Source of the DNA: an uncultured bacterium
GTDB lineage: Bacteria; Planctomycetota; UBA1135; GCA-002686595
Direction: 5' to 3'
DNA length: 64,000 nt
Assembly: GCA_938075305.1 (NCBI GenBank)
Contig: CALJGV010000006.1
Span: 124,001 to 188,000 of the forward strand
Program-made: the position numbers and the translations under genes
Notes under the pieces: generated by a model
The model's database searches: none
The model's input: only the letters and a program-made list of their open reading frames with translations
What the model was told of the DNA's origin: nothing
In this document: in pieces, positions 7,712 to 17,800 of the stretch
Layout of the letters: every line of letters begins with the position of its first letter
How positions within the stretch are numbered: the stretch's first letter is position 1

Positions 7712-10633
7712 TCAGTCCGCGCCGAGGCGCACCTCGTGCTCCTCGCCGGCCTCCACCTCGACGGATTGCGACTGGATGTCCGCCGCCCCCTCGGTGGGCG
7801 CGCCGACCAGTTGGAATCGGTGCCTTCCAGGGACCAGGCCGCTGAAGACAGCACGCCCCTCCACCACGGGCTTCAGCTGCGGCGTCTCATCTCCCGGTGA
7901 GCGGCCCATGACCATCGTCCCCTCCACGGCACCCTCCACCAGGACCGTGACCGTCCCGGCCTCGACGAAGCGCAGGTCCACGCCCTGGGTGATGGTCCCG
8001 GTCTCCACGACCATGGGCTTGGTCTCCACGGCCCCCTCGTCGTCGCTCTGCGCCTTCACCACCAGCTCAGTGTCTCCTGCGACCCCGCGCAGGGAGTAGC
8101 GCCCCTCTCGATCGGTCAGGACCGGCTCGGTGAGGTCCCCGTCGCTCGAGATGACCTGGGCTCCTCCTGCCGAGGAGCCGACCATCACGATCCCGATCGA
8201 GCGCTGCCCCCCGGCGCTGGGCCGGCGAGCGGAGACCCTCGCGCCGACCACGGGCTGGCCGGTGGCATCCAGGACCCGCCCCTCGATGAGGGTCACCGGC
8301 AGGTCCGCCTCGAACCGGGTGTCGATGGACTCCACCTCGACGTCGAACCGATCGTCCATGACCCGCGTGGGGTGGCTGATGCGGAGCTCGTACTCTCCCT
8401 CGGTCACCGAGTCGAACCGGAACTCGCCCCGGCCATCCGTCTCGGTGCTGGGGCCCGAGGGGCCGAGCCCCAGGAACCCGAGCTCCGGCCCGGAGCCCTT
8501 CGGACTCGCCAGCACCACCCGCGCTCCCACCAGGGGCTGGCCGTTCTCGGTGACCACGCCGGTGACCACCACGCGGTTCGGCGCCACGAGGGTCAGCTCC
8601 GTGACCGCACCCTCGACCACCTTGGCCTCGGTCCACCCTTCACCATCGCCACCGCCGAGGCCGAGGCCTTCGAAGTCGAGGGAGATCCTTCCGCCGTCGG
8701 CGGGCTCTTCCCCAACCTTGAAGCGCGCGGGTCCCGCGGCGAAGGCGCCGAGGGTGACCGAGCCATCGGCGCCCGTCCTCGCAGGCTCGCGCTTCTTGCT
8801 CCTGCGCCCTCCGTCCTGGCGAAACTCCACGATGACGTCGGGGAGCGCGCGTCCGGTGCCGTCCACCACCGTCACCGCCACCCATCCGGGCGCGGCGAGC
8901 CGGACGAGGTGCTCGGTGACCGTCCCGGAGGACGACACGGTCACCGGCCCTGTACGTGTCTGCGGATGATCGGCGTGGGAGACGGTCACATCCACGGTCG
9001 ACCCCTCCTCCACGGCGAGCACGCAGACGCCGTCGTCGTCGGTCTCAGCGCTCGGAGCGGGTCCCGACAGGTCCACGGGCATGGACAGATCCCCCGGCCC
9101 CTCGGAGCTCATGCGCATGCTCACCCGGCGGCTGATGGTCCGGCTCCCGTTGACCGCCGAGGGAAGGTGCTCCGCCGCCCGGACCTTGGCGCCCGGTAGC
9201 GGGTCACCTTCGGCGGTGAGCACCGTCACCCGCAGTGAGGCGCGTGAGAGGAGGCGCACAACCCCGAGGTCCACCCGTTCATCCGGCTGGACCCGGACCT
9301 CTCCCTTCCAGGGCGCCTTGCCCCGGGCCTTCACCTCGACCTGGAGGACCTGACCGCCCTCCTGCGGGAAGAGGCGCTCCACACGAGCGACCCCGCCGGC
9401 CAGCTCCTCGTCCTCCGGGATCACCGGCGACGCCCATTCGAAGCCCGCCAGGACCTCCGCGAAGAGGACCGGTTCCCCCTCCTCATCCACGAGCCTCATC
9501 TCGACGCTGGCGCCCTCGCTGTAGGGGATCTGCACCCCGCGATCCCCGGCGCGGACCGTCACGCGGTTGGAGCGCTGGAGCTGCCCCGGGAGGATGCCGC
9601 CGCCGAAGCCCTCGAGCTCGACCCCGTAGGCGACCCCGGGGTCGAGGCCGGTGAGGCGGAAGCTCCCGTCCGGTTCGAGCTCGGCCTCCCGAGCCCCGAG
9701 GCCGTTGCCGCTCCCCAAGGTCAAGAAGCCCTGCCCCGACTTCGTCGCCGAGACACGCCACGACGCCTTCTCGCTCCACCCGGGGAGTCCGGTGACGCGC
9801 CCCTGGACCGCGCCGCCTCGCTCGAGGGTGACGAGGATGCCCTCGACCTTCATCCCCGCCCGGCTCAACTCCCCGTCGAACTTCGCCCCGACGAAGGCCT
9901 CGTGGCTGACCCGGTACTCGTACGCCCCGACGGCCTGGTCGGTGATCGTGAAGTGCCCCTGCGGGTCGGTTTCGACCCCCTCGGACCACCCGCCCCAGCC
10001 GAGGATCAGGTCCTCGATGCTTGAGTCCTGCAGCGCCTGGATCCGCGCGCCAGCGACCCCTCGCCCATCGCGGTCCACCACCCGCCCGATGAGCTGACCT
10101 CCCTCGACCATGGAGATGTCCCCGAAGTCGAGGGTGGCGCCGGTCTCGAGTCGCACCTCCCTCTCGAGGCTGACGTAGCCCGGGAAGGTCACCTCGAGTC
10201 GGGCCTTCCCGCCGGCTCCCTCGACCACGAAGCGGCCCCCGTCGTCACAGGTCCCGGAGGGCTCACCGGGCCGGTCACCGCGCCGGTAGAGCCGGACCTC
10301 GGCGCCCACGAGGGGACGGGCGGTCGCTCCGAGCACGCGCCCCTCCACAGCGGCCTTGGCCTCCGCCTGGTCCTCTTCCGAGGAGCCCTTGATCCTGGGG
10401 GCCAGGAGGGGAGCCGCCTCCCCCTCAGCCTCGGCCCGTCCTAGCTCTTCCGCCCTGGGGACCAACGACGCGAGCTCCGGGGCTCCGGCGTCCCCACCGG
10501 CCGACTCGAGCGCAGCGCCCTCCCCCACGGCGACGACCGCTCCGTCTTCAGAGGAGAGCGGGTCGCGGAGGAGGAACATGCCCGCCGCGAGGAACGCGAG
10601 GGCGAGCGCCATCAGGGCGAGGAGGAGGCGCAT
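7712..10633 (-). CDS. Membrane-anchored protein with many carboxypeptidase-regulatory-like repeats
   Basis: A 973-residue protein. One N-terminal hydrophobic segment (LLLALMALALAFLAAGMFLL) anchors or exports it; no cleavage site is clear. The rest is a string of beta-sandwich repeats of the carboxypeptidase-regulatory-like (CNA-B/transthyretin-like) type. Each starts with a pattern like VxGRVxDxxGxPLVGARV and ends with a pattern like TDxxGxFxxxGLxPGxYxLxVxHP: clear copies are seen near GRVLGATARPLVGAEV, GRVVDRDGRGVAGARI, GVVTENGQPLVGARV and GRVLDATGQPVVGARV. I chose the ATG at 10633, which puts the hydrophobic segment at the start. No enzyme domain is visible; a surface scaffold or polysaccharide-binding role is possible but unproven. 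Confidence 0.85.
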   Translation of the reverse strand: MRLLLALMALALAFLAAGMFLLRDPLSSEDGAVVAVGEGAALESAGGDAGAPELASLVPRAEELGRAEAEGEAAPLLAPRIKGSSEEDQAEAKAAVEGRVLGATARPLVGAEVRLYRRGDRPGEPSGTCDDGGRFVVEGAGGKARLEVTFPGYVSLEREVRLETGATLDFGDISMVEGGQLIGRVVDRDGRGVAGARIQALQDSSIEDLILGWGGWSEGVETDPQGHFTITDQAVGAYEYRVSHEAFVGAKFDGELSRAGMKVEGILVTLERGGAVQGRVTGLPGWSEKASWRVSATKSGQGFLTLGSGNGLGAREAELEPDGSFRLTGLDPGVAYGVELEGFGGGILPGQLQRSNRVTVRAGDRGVQIPYSEGASVEMRLVDEEGEPVLFAEVLAGFEWASPVIPEDEELAGGVARVERLFPQEGGQVLQVEVKARGKAPWKGEVRVQPDERVDLGVVRLLSRASLRVTVLTAEGDPLPGAKVRAAEHLPSAVNGSRTISRRVSMRMSSEGPGDLSMPVDLSGPAPSAETDDDGVCVLAVEEGSTVDVTVSHADHPQTRTGPVTVSSSGTVTEHLVRLAAPGWVAVTVVDGTGRALPDVIVEFRQDGGRRSKKREPARTGADGSVTLGAFAAGPARFKVGEEPADGGRISLDFEGLGLGGGDGEGWTEAKVVEGAVTELTLVAPNRVVVTGVVTENGQPLVGARVVLASPKGSGPELGFLGLGPSGPSTETDGRGEFRFDSVTEGEYELRISHPTRVMDDRFDVEVESIDTRFEADLPVTLIEGRVLDATGQPVVGARVSARRPSAGGQRSIGIVMVGSSAGGAQVISSDGDLTEPVLTDREGRYSLRGVAGDTELVVKAQSDDEGAVETKPMVVETGTITQGVDLRFVEAGTVTVLVEGAVEGTMVMGRSPGDETPQLKPVVEGRAVFSGLVPGRHRFQLVGAPTEGAADIQSQSVEVEAGEEHEVRLGAD

Positions 10634-10791
10634 GACGGGAGCTTGGCTGGTTGTCTTTGGGCGGGCTAGGAGGGCGGCCATACGCAGGCGCCGACGGTGG
10701 GTTGGGCTGTACCCCGAGGATAGTTCAGGACCCCGAGCAGGATAAGCCTGAGCGCTTCGGGCCCGCGCCCGTGCCTCCCGGCTCCCCGCCC

Positions 10792-11418
10792 CTAGGCGTG
10801 GCAGAGCTGATCAACCAGCTTGCCGAGGTCCGCCTTGCTGGTCTGACAGAGGCGCACCATGTCGGCGAAGCCCACCTGGCGGGGGCCGCGCTCCGCCAAG
10901 AGGTCGAGGAGACGGAGCCACAGGGCGGCGGTCATCTCTGCGTCCGCAAGCGCGCGGTGGAAGGTCCCCTCGGTGGGGAGCTCGAGGTGCTCTACGAGGG
11001 TGCCCAGCCGGTGATTGGGCGCTTCGGGGCAGAGTCGCCGCGCCGCCAGCATCGAGCACGCGAGGTCCCCTTCCGCCTGGCGCCCGAGCCGCCCGAATTC
11101 AGCCTCGAGGAAGCGGCGGTCAAAGGAGGCGTTGTGCGCCACGAGGTTGGCGCCCCTCGCGAAGACCGCGAAGCGCTCCATGACGTCCTCGCAGGGCTCC
11201 GCGTCGCGGAGCATGGCGTTGCTGATCCCCGTGTACTCCTCGATGAAGGAGGAGACCGGCACGCCGGGGTTCATGAGCGACTGGAAGCGGTCCACGGGGA
11301 CGCCGCGCTCGAGCCGGACGGCGCCGATCTCGATCGAGCGATCCCCCTGGGTCGGAGAGAGCCCGGTGGTCTCGAAGTCGAAGACGATGCATGTGCTGGC
11401 GTCACCTGTGGCGTGCAT
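10792..11418 (-). CDS. DnaQ-family 3'-5' exonuclease
   Basis: A 208-residue DEDDh exonuclease. Exo I is FDFETTG with the metal ligands at residues 14 and 16, Exo II is NASFDRRFL and Exo III is HRALADAEMT with the catalytic histidine. This is the proofreading fold of the epsilon subunit of DNA polymerase III, but the protein stands alone, without a polymerase or GIY-YIG domain. It may be epsilon itself, an accessory proofreader or a general 3'-5' nuclease; the sequence does not decide. It lies upstream of the repeat protein at 7712 on the same strand, 158 bases away, and diverges from the gene at 11651. Confidence 0.85.
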   Translation of the reverse strand: MHATGDASTCIVFDFETTGLSPTQGDRSIEIGAVRLERGVPVDRFQSLMNPGVPVSSFIEEYTGISNAMLRDAEPCEDVMERFAVFARGANLVAHNASFDRRFLEAEFGRLGRQAEGDLACSMLAARRLCPEAPNHRLGTLVEHLELPTEGTFHRALADAEMTAALWLRLLDLLAERGPRQVGFADMVRLCQTSKADLGKLVDQLCHA

Positions 11419-11650
11419 GGGGAGACCCTACAGCGCGCGCGCTCCGATTCCCTCCCCCGGCGCGGATCGGTGGCGCCGCGTCGTCCCTGGACCTCGAGGG
11501 ACCCGCCGGCAGAGCCCGTCCCATCCGGAGGCGGGGGGGCGACACACGGCCCCCAGGAGCCATGCCTTCCGCGGTCGCGAGCGGGGCTGCGGGGCTTTGG
11601 TACGCTCGAGCAAGCTCTCCAATTTGTTCACGCCCTTCCCCCAACTGCCC

Positions 11651-12631
11651 ATGAAACACCTGCTCCTCTCCGCCGCCGCCGCCGCCCTCTGCTCCGGGAC
11701 GGCAACGGCGCAGACCTGCCTCGAGACCACCTTCGCCAGCAACAACGGCGGCGCTACCGGCTGGGCGAACTACATGGACGTCACCGTCCTCAACCCCACC
11801 ACGGTCGTGAGCCTCGAGGCCAACTTCAACGTCGCCGCAGGGGCGCCGGTCAACCTCGAGGTCTGGACGCGGTCGGGGACCTACGTCGGCTCCGAGCAGG
11901 ACCCGACGGGCTGGACCCTCGTGGCCCTGGGAGACGGGACCGCCCTCGCCCTGGGCTCGGGGAACCCGACCCCCGTCCCGCTGATCGCTCCCTTCGACTT
12001 CGTACCCGGCGGCGTGACCGGCGTGGCGATCGTCTACACGGAGGGCGGCAACCCGTACACCAACGGGAACGGATCCAATCAGCTGTTCACCGACGGCAAC
12101 ATGACCATCGAGCTGGGCTCGAGCTGTTCCGCGCCCTTCGTCGGCGGGAGCGTGTTCACCCCGCGCGTTTGGAACGGTTCGTTCTGCACCGGTTCCGCCC
12201 CCAGCATCGGCACGAACTACTGCCAGGCCGAGCTGAACTCTACGGGCGTGGCCGCCTCCATGAACGCCACCGGCTCCGCCGTGGTGGCCAGCAACGACCT
12301 GGTGCTCGAGGCCAATGACCTCCCGCTCAACTCGTTCGGGTTCTTCCTGGTCGCTTCGACCTCCGGCTTCGTGCAGAACCCTGGCGGGAGTGAGGGCAAC
12401 CTGTGCCTCGGCGGCGCCATCGGGCGCTACGTGGGCCCCGGGCAGATCATGAGCTCTGGCGCCTCCGGGACCATCTCCCTGGCGGTCGACAACACGGCGG
12501 TCCCCCAGCCCAACGGCGCGGTCGCCGTCGCGGCGGGAGAGACCTACTTCTTCCAGCTCTGGAATCGTGACGCCGTGAGCGGGACCGCCACGTCCAACTT
12601 CACCGACGGCTACGAGATCACCTTCCAGTGA
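11651..12631 (+). CDS. Exported protein sharing a C-terminal module with the 5823 gene
   Basis: A 326-residue protein with a clean signal peptide (KHLLLSAAAAALCSGTATA, cleavage before QT). Residues 22-185 look like a beta-sandwich (YMDVTVLNPTTVVSLEANF, NLEVWTRSGTYVG, GVTGVAIVYTEGG), reminding of exported domains that precede sorting modules in planctomycetes. Residues from about 190 align without gaps with the last 137 residues of the 5823 gene product, ending in the same TFQ-stop. Both the module and the N-terminal part have few charged residues. No function is known to me. A strong hairpin follows the stop. Confidence 0.8.
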   Translation: MKHLLLSAAAAALCSGTATAQTCLETTFASNNGGATGWANYMDVTVLNPTTVVSLEANFNVAAGAPVNLEVWTRSGTYVGSEQDPTGWTLVALGDGTALALGSGNPTPVPLIAPFDFVPGGVTGVAIVYTEGGNPYTNGNGSNQLFTDGNMTIELGSSCSAPFVGGSVFTPRVWNGSFCTGSAPSIGTNYCQAELNSTGVAASMNATGSAVVASNDLVLEANDLPLNSFGFFLVASTSGFVQNPGGSEGNLCLGGAIGRYVGPGQIMSSGASGTISLAVDNTAVPQPNGAVAVAAGETYFFQLWNRDAVSGTATSNFTDGYEITFQ

Positions 12632-12655
12632 TCCAGGGCCCCGCGCCCAACCAAC

Positions 12656-12690
12656 ACGGCCCCCCGGAGATCTGTTCTCCGGGGGGCCGT
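12656..12690. terminator. Bidirectional terminator-type hairpin
   Basis: A perfect 15-bp stem (12656-12670 with 12676-12690, loop TCTGT) lies between the converging genes at 11651 and ychF. The run after it on the plus strand, CCTGTTC, is only weakly T-rich. Position and stem quality support a terminator for both genes. Confidence 0.65.
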
Positions 12691-12718
12691 CCTGTTCAGC
12701 GCCGGGCAGGCCGCACGC

Positions 12719-13810
12719 TCACTTCCCGATCAGGAAGTGGCACACGTCTCCTTCCCGCATGACGTAGTCGCGGCCTTCCGTGCGGAGCTTGCCCGCGGCG
12801 CGGATGGCCGTCTCTGACTCGTGCTCGACGAGGTCCTCCACCGCGTAGACCTCGGCCCGGATGAAGGCCTTCTCGAAGTCCGTGTGGATGACCCCTGCGG
12901 CCTCGGGTGCCTTCGATCCGGTGGCGGTGGTCCAGGCCCGGATCTCCTTCTCGCCGGCGGTGTAATAGGTCTGCAGCCCGAGCAGCTTGTAGGTCGCCTG
13001 GATCAGCCGATCCAGGCCGAGGGCCTCAATGCCAAGGTCGGCCATGAACAGGTCCCGCTCCTCGTCCTCCATGTTCCGCAGCTCCGACTCGATGTCGCCG
13101 CAGATGGGGATCCACTCGGAGCCGGTGGCCGCCGCGCGAGCCGCCACGGCCTGCGCGTACTCCGACGAGCCGTCCAGGTCCTCGTCGGTGACGTTGGCGA
13201 CGTAGAGCATCCGCTTGGTGGACATGAGGCACAGGGGCTTGAGGAGCAGCCGCTCGCGGTCCGTCCAGTCGTGGGTGCGCAGGAGGTCGCCGTTCTCGAG
13301 CATGCCCTTCGCCCGCTCGAAGAGTTCCTTCTGTTCCAGGGAGTCCTTGTCCCCCGAGCGCGCCTTCTTGGACACCCGCTCGATGGCCCGGTCCACGGTG
13401 TCGAGGTCTGCGAGCGCCAGCTCGAGCTCGATCACCTCGATGTCCTTCAGCGGATCAACCGGCTCCTCACGCACGACCTTGGAACCACCGAAGCAGCGCA
13501 CCACGTGCATGATCGCGTCGGTCTCGCGGATGTTCGAGAGGAACTTGTTCCCGAGGCCCTCCCCCTTGGACGCGCCGGCGATCAGGCCAGCGATGTCGAC
13601 GATCTTCACCGACGCGGGGATGACCTTGTCCGTCTGGATGAACCCGTGGATGGTCTCCAGGTTCGGGTCTGGCACGGCCGCCACCGCCACGTTGGGGTCG
13701 ATGGTGCAGAAGGGGAAGTTCCCCTCCTGGGCGCCGGCCGCCGTGAGGGCGTTGAACAGGGTGCTCTTGCCGACATTCGGCAAGCCTACGATTCCACAGG
13801 AGACGCTCAT
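12719..13810 (-). CDS. ychF: YchF/OLA1-type P-loop ATPase/GTPase
   Basis: A 363-residue Obg-family P-loop protein. P-loop GLPNVGKST is at residues 9-17, the G3 motif is DIAGLIAGASKGEGLGN, and the C-terminal TGS domain carries YYTAGEKEIRAWT. The nucleotide-specificity motif is NVTD near residue 204, whereas ATP-preferring YchF/OLA1 proteins usually show NVxE (see findings). The family binds ribosomes and acts in translation and redox stress; it is nearly universal in bacteria. ridA lies upstream on the same strand with a 42-base gap. The length is normal for YchF. Confidence 0.95.
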   Translation of the reverse strand: MSVSCGIVGLPNVGKSTLFNALTAAGAQEGNFPFCTIDPNVAVAAVPDPNLETIHGFIQTDKVIPASVKIVDIAGLIAGASKGEGLGNKFLSNIRETDAIMHVVRCFGGSKVVREEPVDPLKDIEVIELELALADLDTVDRAIERVSKKARSGDKDSLEQKELFERAKGMLENGDLLRTHDWTDRERLLLKPLCLMSTKRMLYVANVTDEDLDGSSEYAQAVAARAAATGSEWIPICGDIESELRNMEDEERDLFMADLGIEALGLDRLIQATYKLLGLQTYYTAGEKEIRAWTTATGSKAPEAAGVIHTDFEKAFIRAEVYAVEDLVEHESETAIRAAGKLRTEGRDYVMREGDVCHFLIGK

Positions 13811-13852
13811 GAGGGCGGAGAGAATAGCGTCCCGGCGCCCTCCAGGGTCAGC

Positions 13853-14251
13853 TCAACTGCCCGGCCCTGTGAGGGCGAGGCAGTCGATCTCCACCAGCAC
13901 GTCCTTGGGGAGGCGCGCCGCCTCGATGGTGACCCGCGCCGGCGGCTCGGCGCAGTCGAAGGCCCGGCCGTAGATCTCGTTGACCGTGGCGAAGTCGCCC
14001 ATGTCCTTGAGGTAGATCGTGCACTTGACCGCCAGGGCGAAGCTGGAGCCTGCGGCCTCCAGCACGGCGCCTAGGTTGGCCATGACCTGCTCTGTCTGCT
14101 CGGCGACGCCGCCCTCGACGATCTCCATGGTCTCCGGGATGAAGGCCACCTGGCCGGAGCAGTGCACGAAGCCTCCGGCCACGATGGCCTGGTTGTAGGG
14201 GCCGATGGCCCCGGGGGCCTTGTCGGTCTTGATGGCGATGCGCTCGGACAT
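13853..14251 (-). CDS. ridA: RidA family deaminase
   Basis: A 132-residue protein of the YjgF/YER057c/UK114 family, which hydrolyses reactive enamine or imine intermediates made by PLP enzymes such as threonine dehydratase. Typical features: GAIGPYNQAIVAGGFVHCSGQ at the N-terminus, QTEQVMANLGAVLEAAGSS in the middle and PPARVTIEAARLPKDVLVEID at the end, including the active-site arginine (PPARV) and a glutamate near the C-terminus. The family forms trimers in the cytoplasm. It lies between ychF and coaD on the same strand with short gaps and may be co-transcribed with them. Confidence 0.93.
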   Translation of the reverse strand: MSERIAIKTDKAPGAIGPYNQAIVAGGFVHCSGQVAFIPETMEIVEGGVAEQTEQVMANLGAVLEAAGSSFALAVKCTIYLKDMGDFATVNEIYGRAFDCAEPPARVTIEAARLPKDVLVEIDCLALTGPGS

Positions 14252-14308
14252 GGGCGTGGGGAGGGGGGCTGTTACGAGAGGGGGCGCCGGGGCACCCGGT
14301 GGACAGGA

Positions 14309-14797
14309 TCAGAAGCGCCCGGCGAGGGCCAGGGCCACCGAGGGTGGAACGAAGGGCGAGAGGTCCCCGCCGAGGCGGGCGATCTGGCGCACCAGGGTGC
14401 TGGACACGTGGGCGTGCTCGGGCGAGGAGAGCAGCATGACCGTGTCGAGCTCCGGGGCCATGGCCCGGTTGGAGAGAGCGAGCTGGCGCTCGTACTCGAG
14501 GTCCGCTGCGCTGCGAATGCCCCGCACCACGGCGGTGGCCCCCATGCGCCTCGCGCCGTCCACGAGCAGCCCGTCCAAGGCCGTCACCTCAACGTTCTCG
14601 AGCTCAGCGGTCGCCTCCTCGAGCAGGGCCACGCGCTCCTCCACACCAAGCACGTGGCGCTTGTCATGGTGGGCCGCGACCGCCACGACGAGGTGGTCGA
14701 AGAGCGCCGCGGCACGCTCGATCAGGTCGATGTGACCGAGGGTCACCGGATCGAAGGTGCCCGGGAAGACGGCTCGGTGTTCCTTGGGGTTGGCCAT
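14309..14797 (-). CDS. coaD: Phosphopantetheine adenylyltransferase CoaD
   Basis: A 162-residue nucleotidyltransferase for the fourth step of coenzyme A synthesis: 4'-phosphopantetheine plus ATP gives dephospho-CoA. The sequence shows FPGTFDPVTLGH (the TxGH ATP-binding motif), VVRGIRSAADLEYERQLA and the SSTLVR element near the C-terminus, all canonical for CoaD. The ATG at 14797 gives the normal family length; the frame is open upstream but the extra part is low-complexity. It diverges from comEC and heads a coaD-ridA-ychF run. Confidence 0.95.
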   Translation of the reverse strand: MANPKEHRAVFPGTFDPVTLGHIDLIERAAALFDHLVVAVAAHHDKRHVLGVEERVALLEEATAELENVEVTALDGLLVDGARRMGATAVVRGIRSAADLEYERQLALSNRAMAPELDTVMLLSSPEHAHVSSTLVRQIARLGGDLSPFVPPSVALALAGRF

Positions 14798-14873
14798 GGC
14801 CCGTGATGATATCCGACCGGGCCCCTCCGGACCCGTCACCGTCACTGACCGCGGGCTCGCCCGTTCCCCCGGG

Positions 14874-17800
14874 GTGAAGGAGATCGCTGGACACCCTGGC
14901 CAGGGCACCTCCCCGGGACCCTGGCGCCGCATCCCATCGGACCAGGGGGCTCTCCTCCGGCCGTCTCGATCAGGCCCCGCCACCCTCCCCCCCGCTCCCC
15001 GGGCGCCGGCGCCTGCGCTGATCGCTGCGGGGGCCGGCTGCGTTGGCGCCTGGCTCGGCGCCACCTGCGGTGCCTCGGTCCGTCCGCCCCTGACGGCCAC
15101 GCTCCGCACGTCGCGCGAGGCGCTGCCGGACGCCCCCATGCCTCACACGCTCCCGGGGGACCCGGGCGCATGGTCGCTCGCTACAGCCGCGGCGCTCACC
15201 CTCCTCGCCGCCCTCCTCGCGGCCCGCGGGACTCGGTCCCGGACCCACGGGCTCCGCGCGCCACTCCTGATCGGAGCCCTCGCGGTCCTCTGCGCGGGCC
15301 GCGCGGCCATGGCCCGGCCCGTCCCGTGGCGGGTCGACGGGCAGCCGGCCGTCGGCCATGTGCACGGGCTACGGAGCCCCTCGGACCGCGGGTACGGCGT
15401 GGAGGCCTGGGGCTTCGGCACCGAGGCCGGGCTGCTGGTCGCCCCCCGCGGTTCGCTCTCCCCCGGTGACCTCATCGCCGTGGACGGCGGGGCGAGGCGA
15501 GCAGGCCGGGCCCGGAGCCTCCACCGACCTTTGGCTCCGCGCACCAGCAGCCTGCGCCCCCGGTCTGATGAGATCGTCCGGCGACCGAGGGGTCCGGCGC
15601 CTCCGCCGGCGGACGCTGGCGCGATCCATCGCCTCCGACAGCGAGGGGTCCGTGCCTGTCTGGCTCACCCGGACCCCACCTCTGCCGGCCTGCTGGCCGC
15701 CCTGGTCTTCGGGGATCGGAGCGGGCTCACGCCCGAACTCACGGACCTCTTCACCCGGACGGGCACCAGGCACCTCCTGGCCCTCTCGGGCTTCCATGTG
15801 GGCCTGCTCACGATCCTCCTCGTGCTTCCGCTCGCCCGGGGCACCGCGGCCCTCCTTCGACAAGGGGCCGCCGCGACCGGGCGGACGGCCCGTCCGGGGG
15901 AGGCGCTCCTGGCCGCGGCCATGGTGGCGGCCTTCATCCCCCTCTCGGGGGGCGGCGCGCCCGCGACGCGGGCCGCGGTCGGCCTCGGCCTGGCGCTCGT
16001 CTCCGGACGCCTACGCCGCCGACCTTCGGTCCTCAACCTCATGGGCGTCGCCGCCCTCATCGAGCTCGGCCTCGATCCCCTCGCGCCGACCCGGCCTGGC
16101 ACCCAGCTCTCCTACCTCGCGACCGCTGCCCTCGTGCTCGCGGCCGGCCCCGTCGCCCGTGCCCTGGGCACGGCCACCGGCGAACCACGAGGCTCCGGCT
16201 GGCTGGACCCGGTCGGGCCCACGGGCTGGCCACGGCCAGCGCTGCTGGTCGCCCTGGTGGAGCGGCTCCGGCTCCTGTGCTGGGCAGCGCTCTCCGCCGG
16301 GGCCGTCGCCTCCCTCGCGACCCTGCCGGTGGTCTGGAGCGTCTTCGGAGAATGGAGCCCCGCCAGCCTCCTCGCCACGCCCGTCGCGACCCCGCCGGTC
16401 GCGCTGCTAGTCACCTCCGGTTGGCTCCGGCTCCTGCTCCCCTTCGACGGGCTCGACCACCTCTCGAGCTGGGGGGCCGCGGGCCTCATCGCCTGGCTCG
16501 AGTGGGTCGACGGACTCCCCTGGACCCCCCTTCCGCTCCCCGAGCGATCCCCGGCGCTCGTGCTCCTCACCTGCGCCCTCCTGGGCGTCGCCTGCCTTCG
16601 CCCCGCTCGGAGATCCAGCGCGCGACTCGCGTGCCTCGGCGCCGCCGGTCTCGGCGCGCTGCTCCTCCCCTGGCCAGGCCCGGCCCTCGGGCCCGGCGCC
16701 CCTGGACCGATCCCCGCCACCCTGGAGGTTCACGTCCTCGACGTGGGCAATGGAACCGCGGTCGTGGCCCGGGCCCCAGGCGCCCCCACCTGGGTCCTCG
16801 ACGCTGGATCCCGGGATCGACTGGCGGTGGCCGACGAGGGCGTCGGCGCGCTACTCCGAGCCCTGGACACGGGGGCAATACGGGTCGGGGTCTCCCATGA
16901 CCACGCGGACCACGCCGCCGCCCTCCCCTGGGTCATGGGCCGCTGGGAGGCAGAGGGCTACCACGGGCCGACAGGCGAGGATGCCGGCCGCGACACTCGG
17001 CACCCTCGCGGGATCGTCTGGCTCCACAGCTCACTCCACGGGGACGAGCACCCTCCACTCCGCGTGGCCGCGATCGCCTCGGGGATGGCGGACCCGAACG
17101 AGGGCTCGGCCCTCTTCGACCTCCGCTGGCGCGCGCTGGATGGACGCTCGTGCCGGGTGGTCCTCTGCGGTGACGCGGAGGGACAGGGGCTGAGGGCGAT
17201 CCTCGACGGTGGCGGTGAGTCCCCCTGGCTCGAGCCCGGACCGGTGGACCTGCTGCTCCTGCCCCACCATGGGTCGCGAACGCGATATCTCGCGCAGCTC
17301 CTCGACCGCCTCCAGCCCGCCCTCGCGGTCGTCAGCGGCGACACGCCGGAGTACGCCGCCGAGCTCGCGCGTCGGAGCATCCCCCTCCACGTCACGGGGC
17401 GCGACGGTCCCCTTCTCTGGCGCCCCACCAGGGCCGCTGGAGGCCCCCGTCGCCCCTCCGCCGAGATCCGCGGAGCAGACCGTCACCCGCCGCGCGCCGA
17501 GCCCTATACAAGACAGCTGGCCGCGCCCATCCACGCGACCGGTGCTCCCCTCGGAGGAGCCGTGCCCATGCTGAAGCCCCTCTTCATCTCGCTCACCGTC
17601 GCCCTCGGCCTGTCGGCCCCCGGCCATGGCCTCGAGGTCACGCGACAGGCCAAGGGGGAACTCCCCGCCCAGGACGACCCCGCGCCCTCCCCGGCCAAGG
17701 AGCGCGCGGTGAAGCGTGTCCTCCGGCTTCGAGGGGGCAGCGTCCTGCGCGGCCCCAGCCGCAGGACCCCGGCCGGACAATGGAGCGTGAAGTCCGGGAG

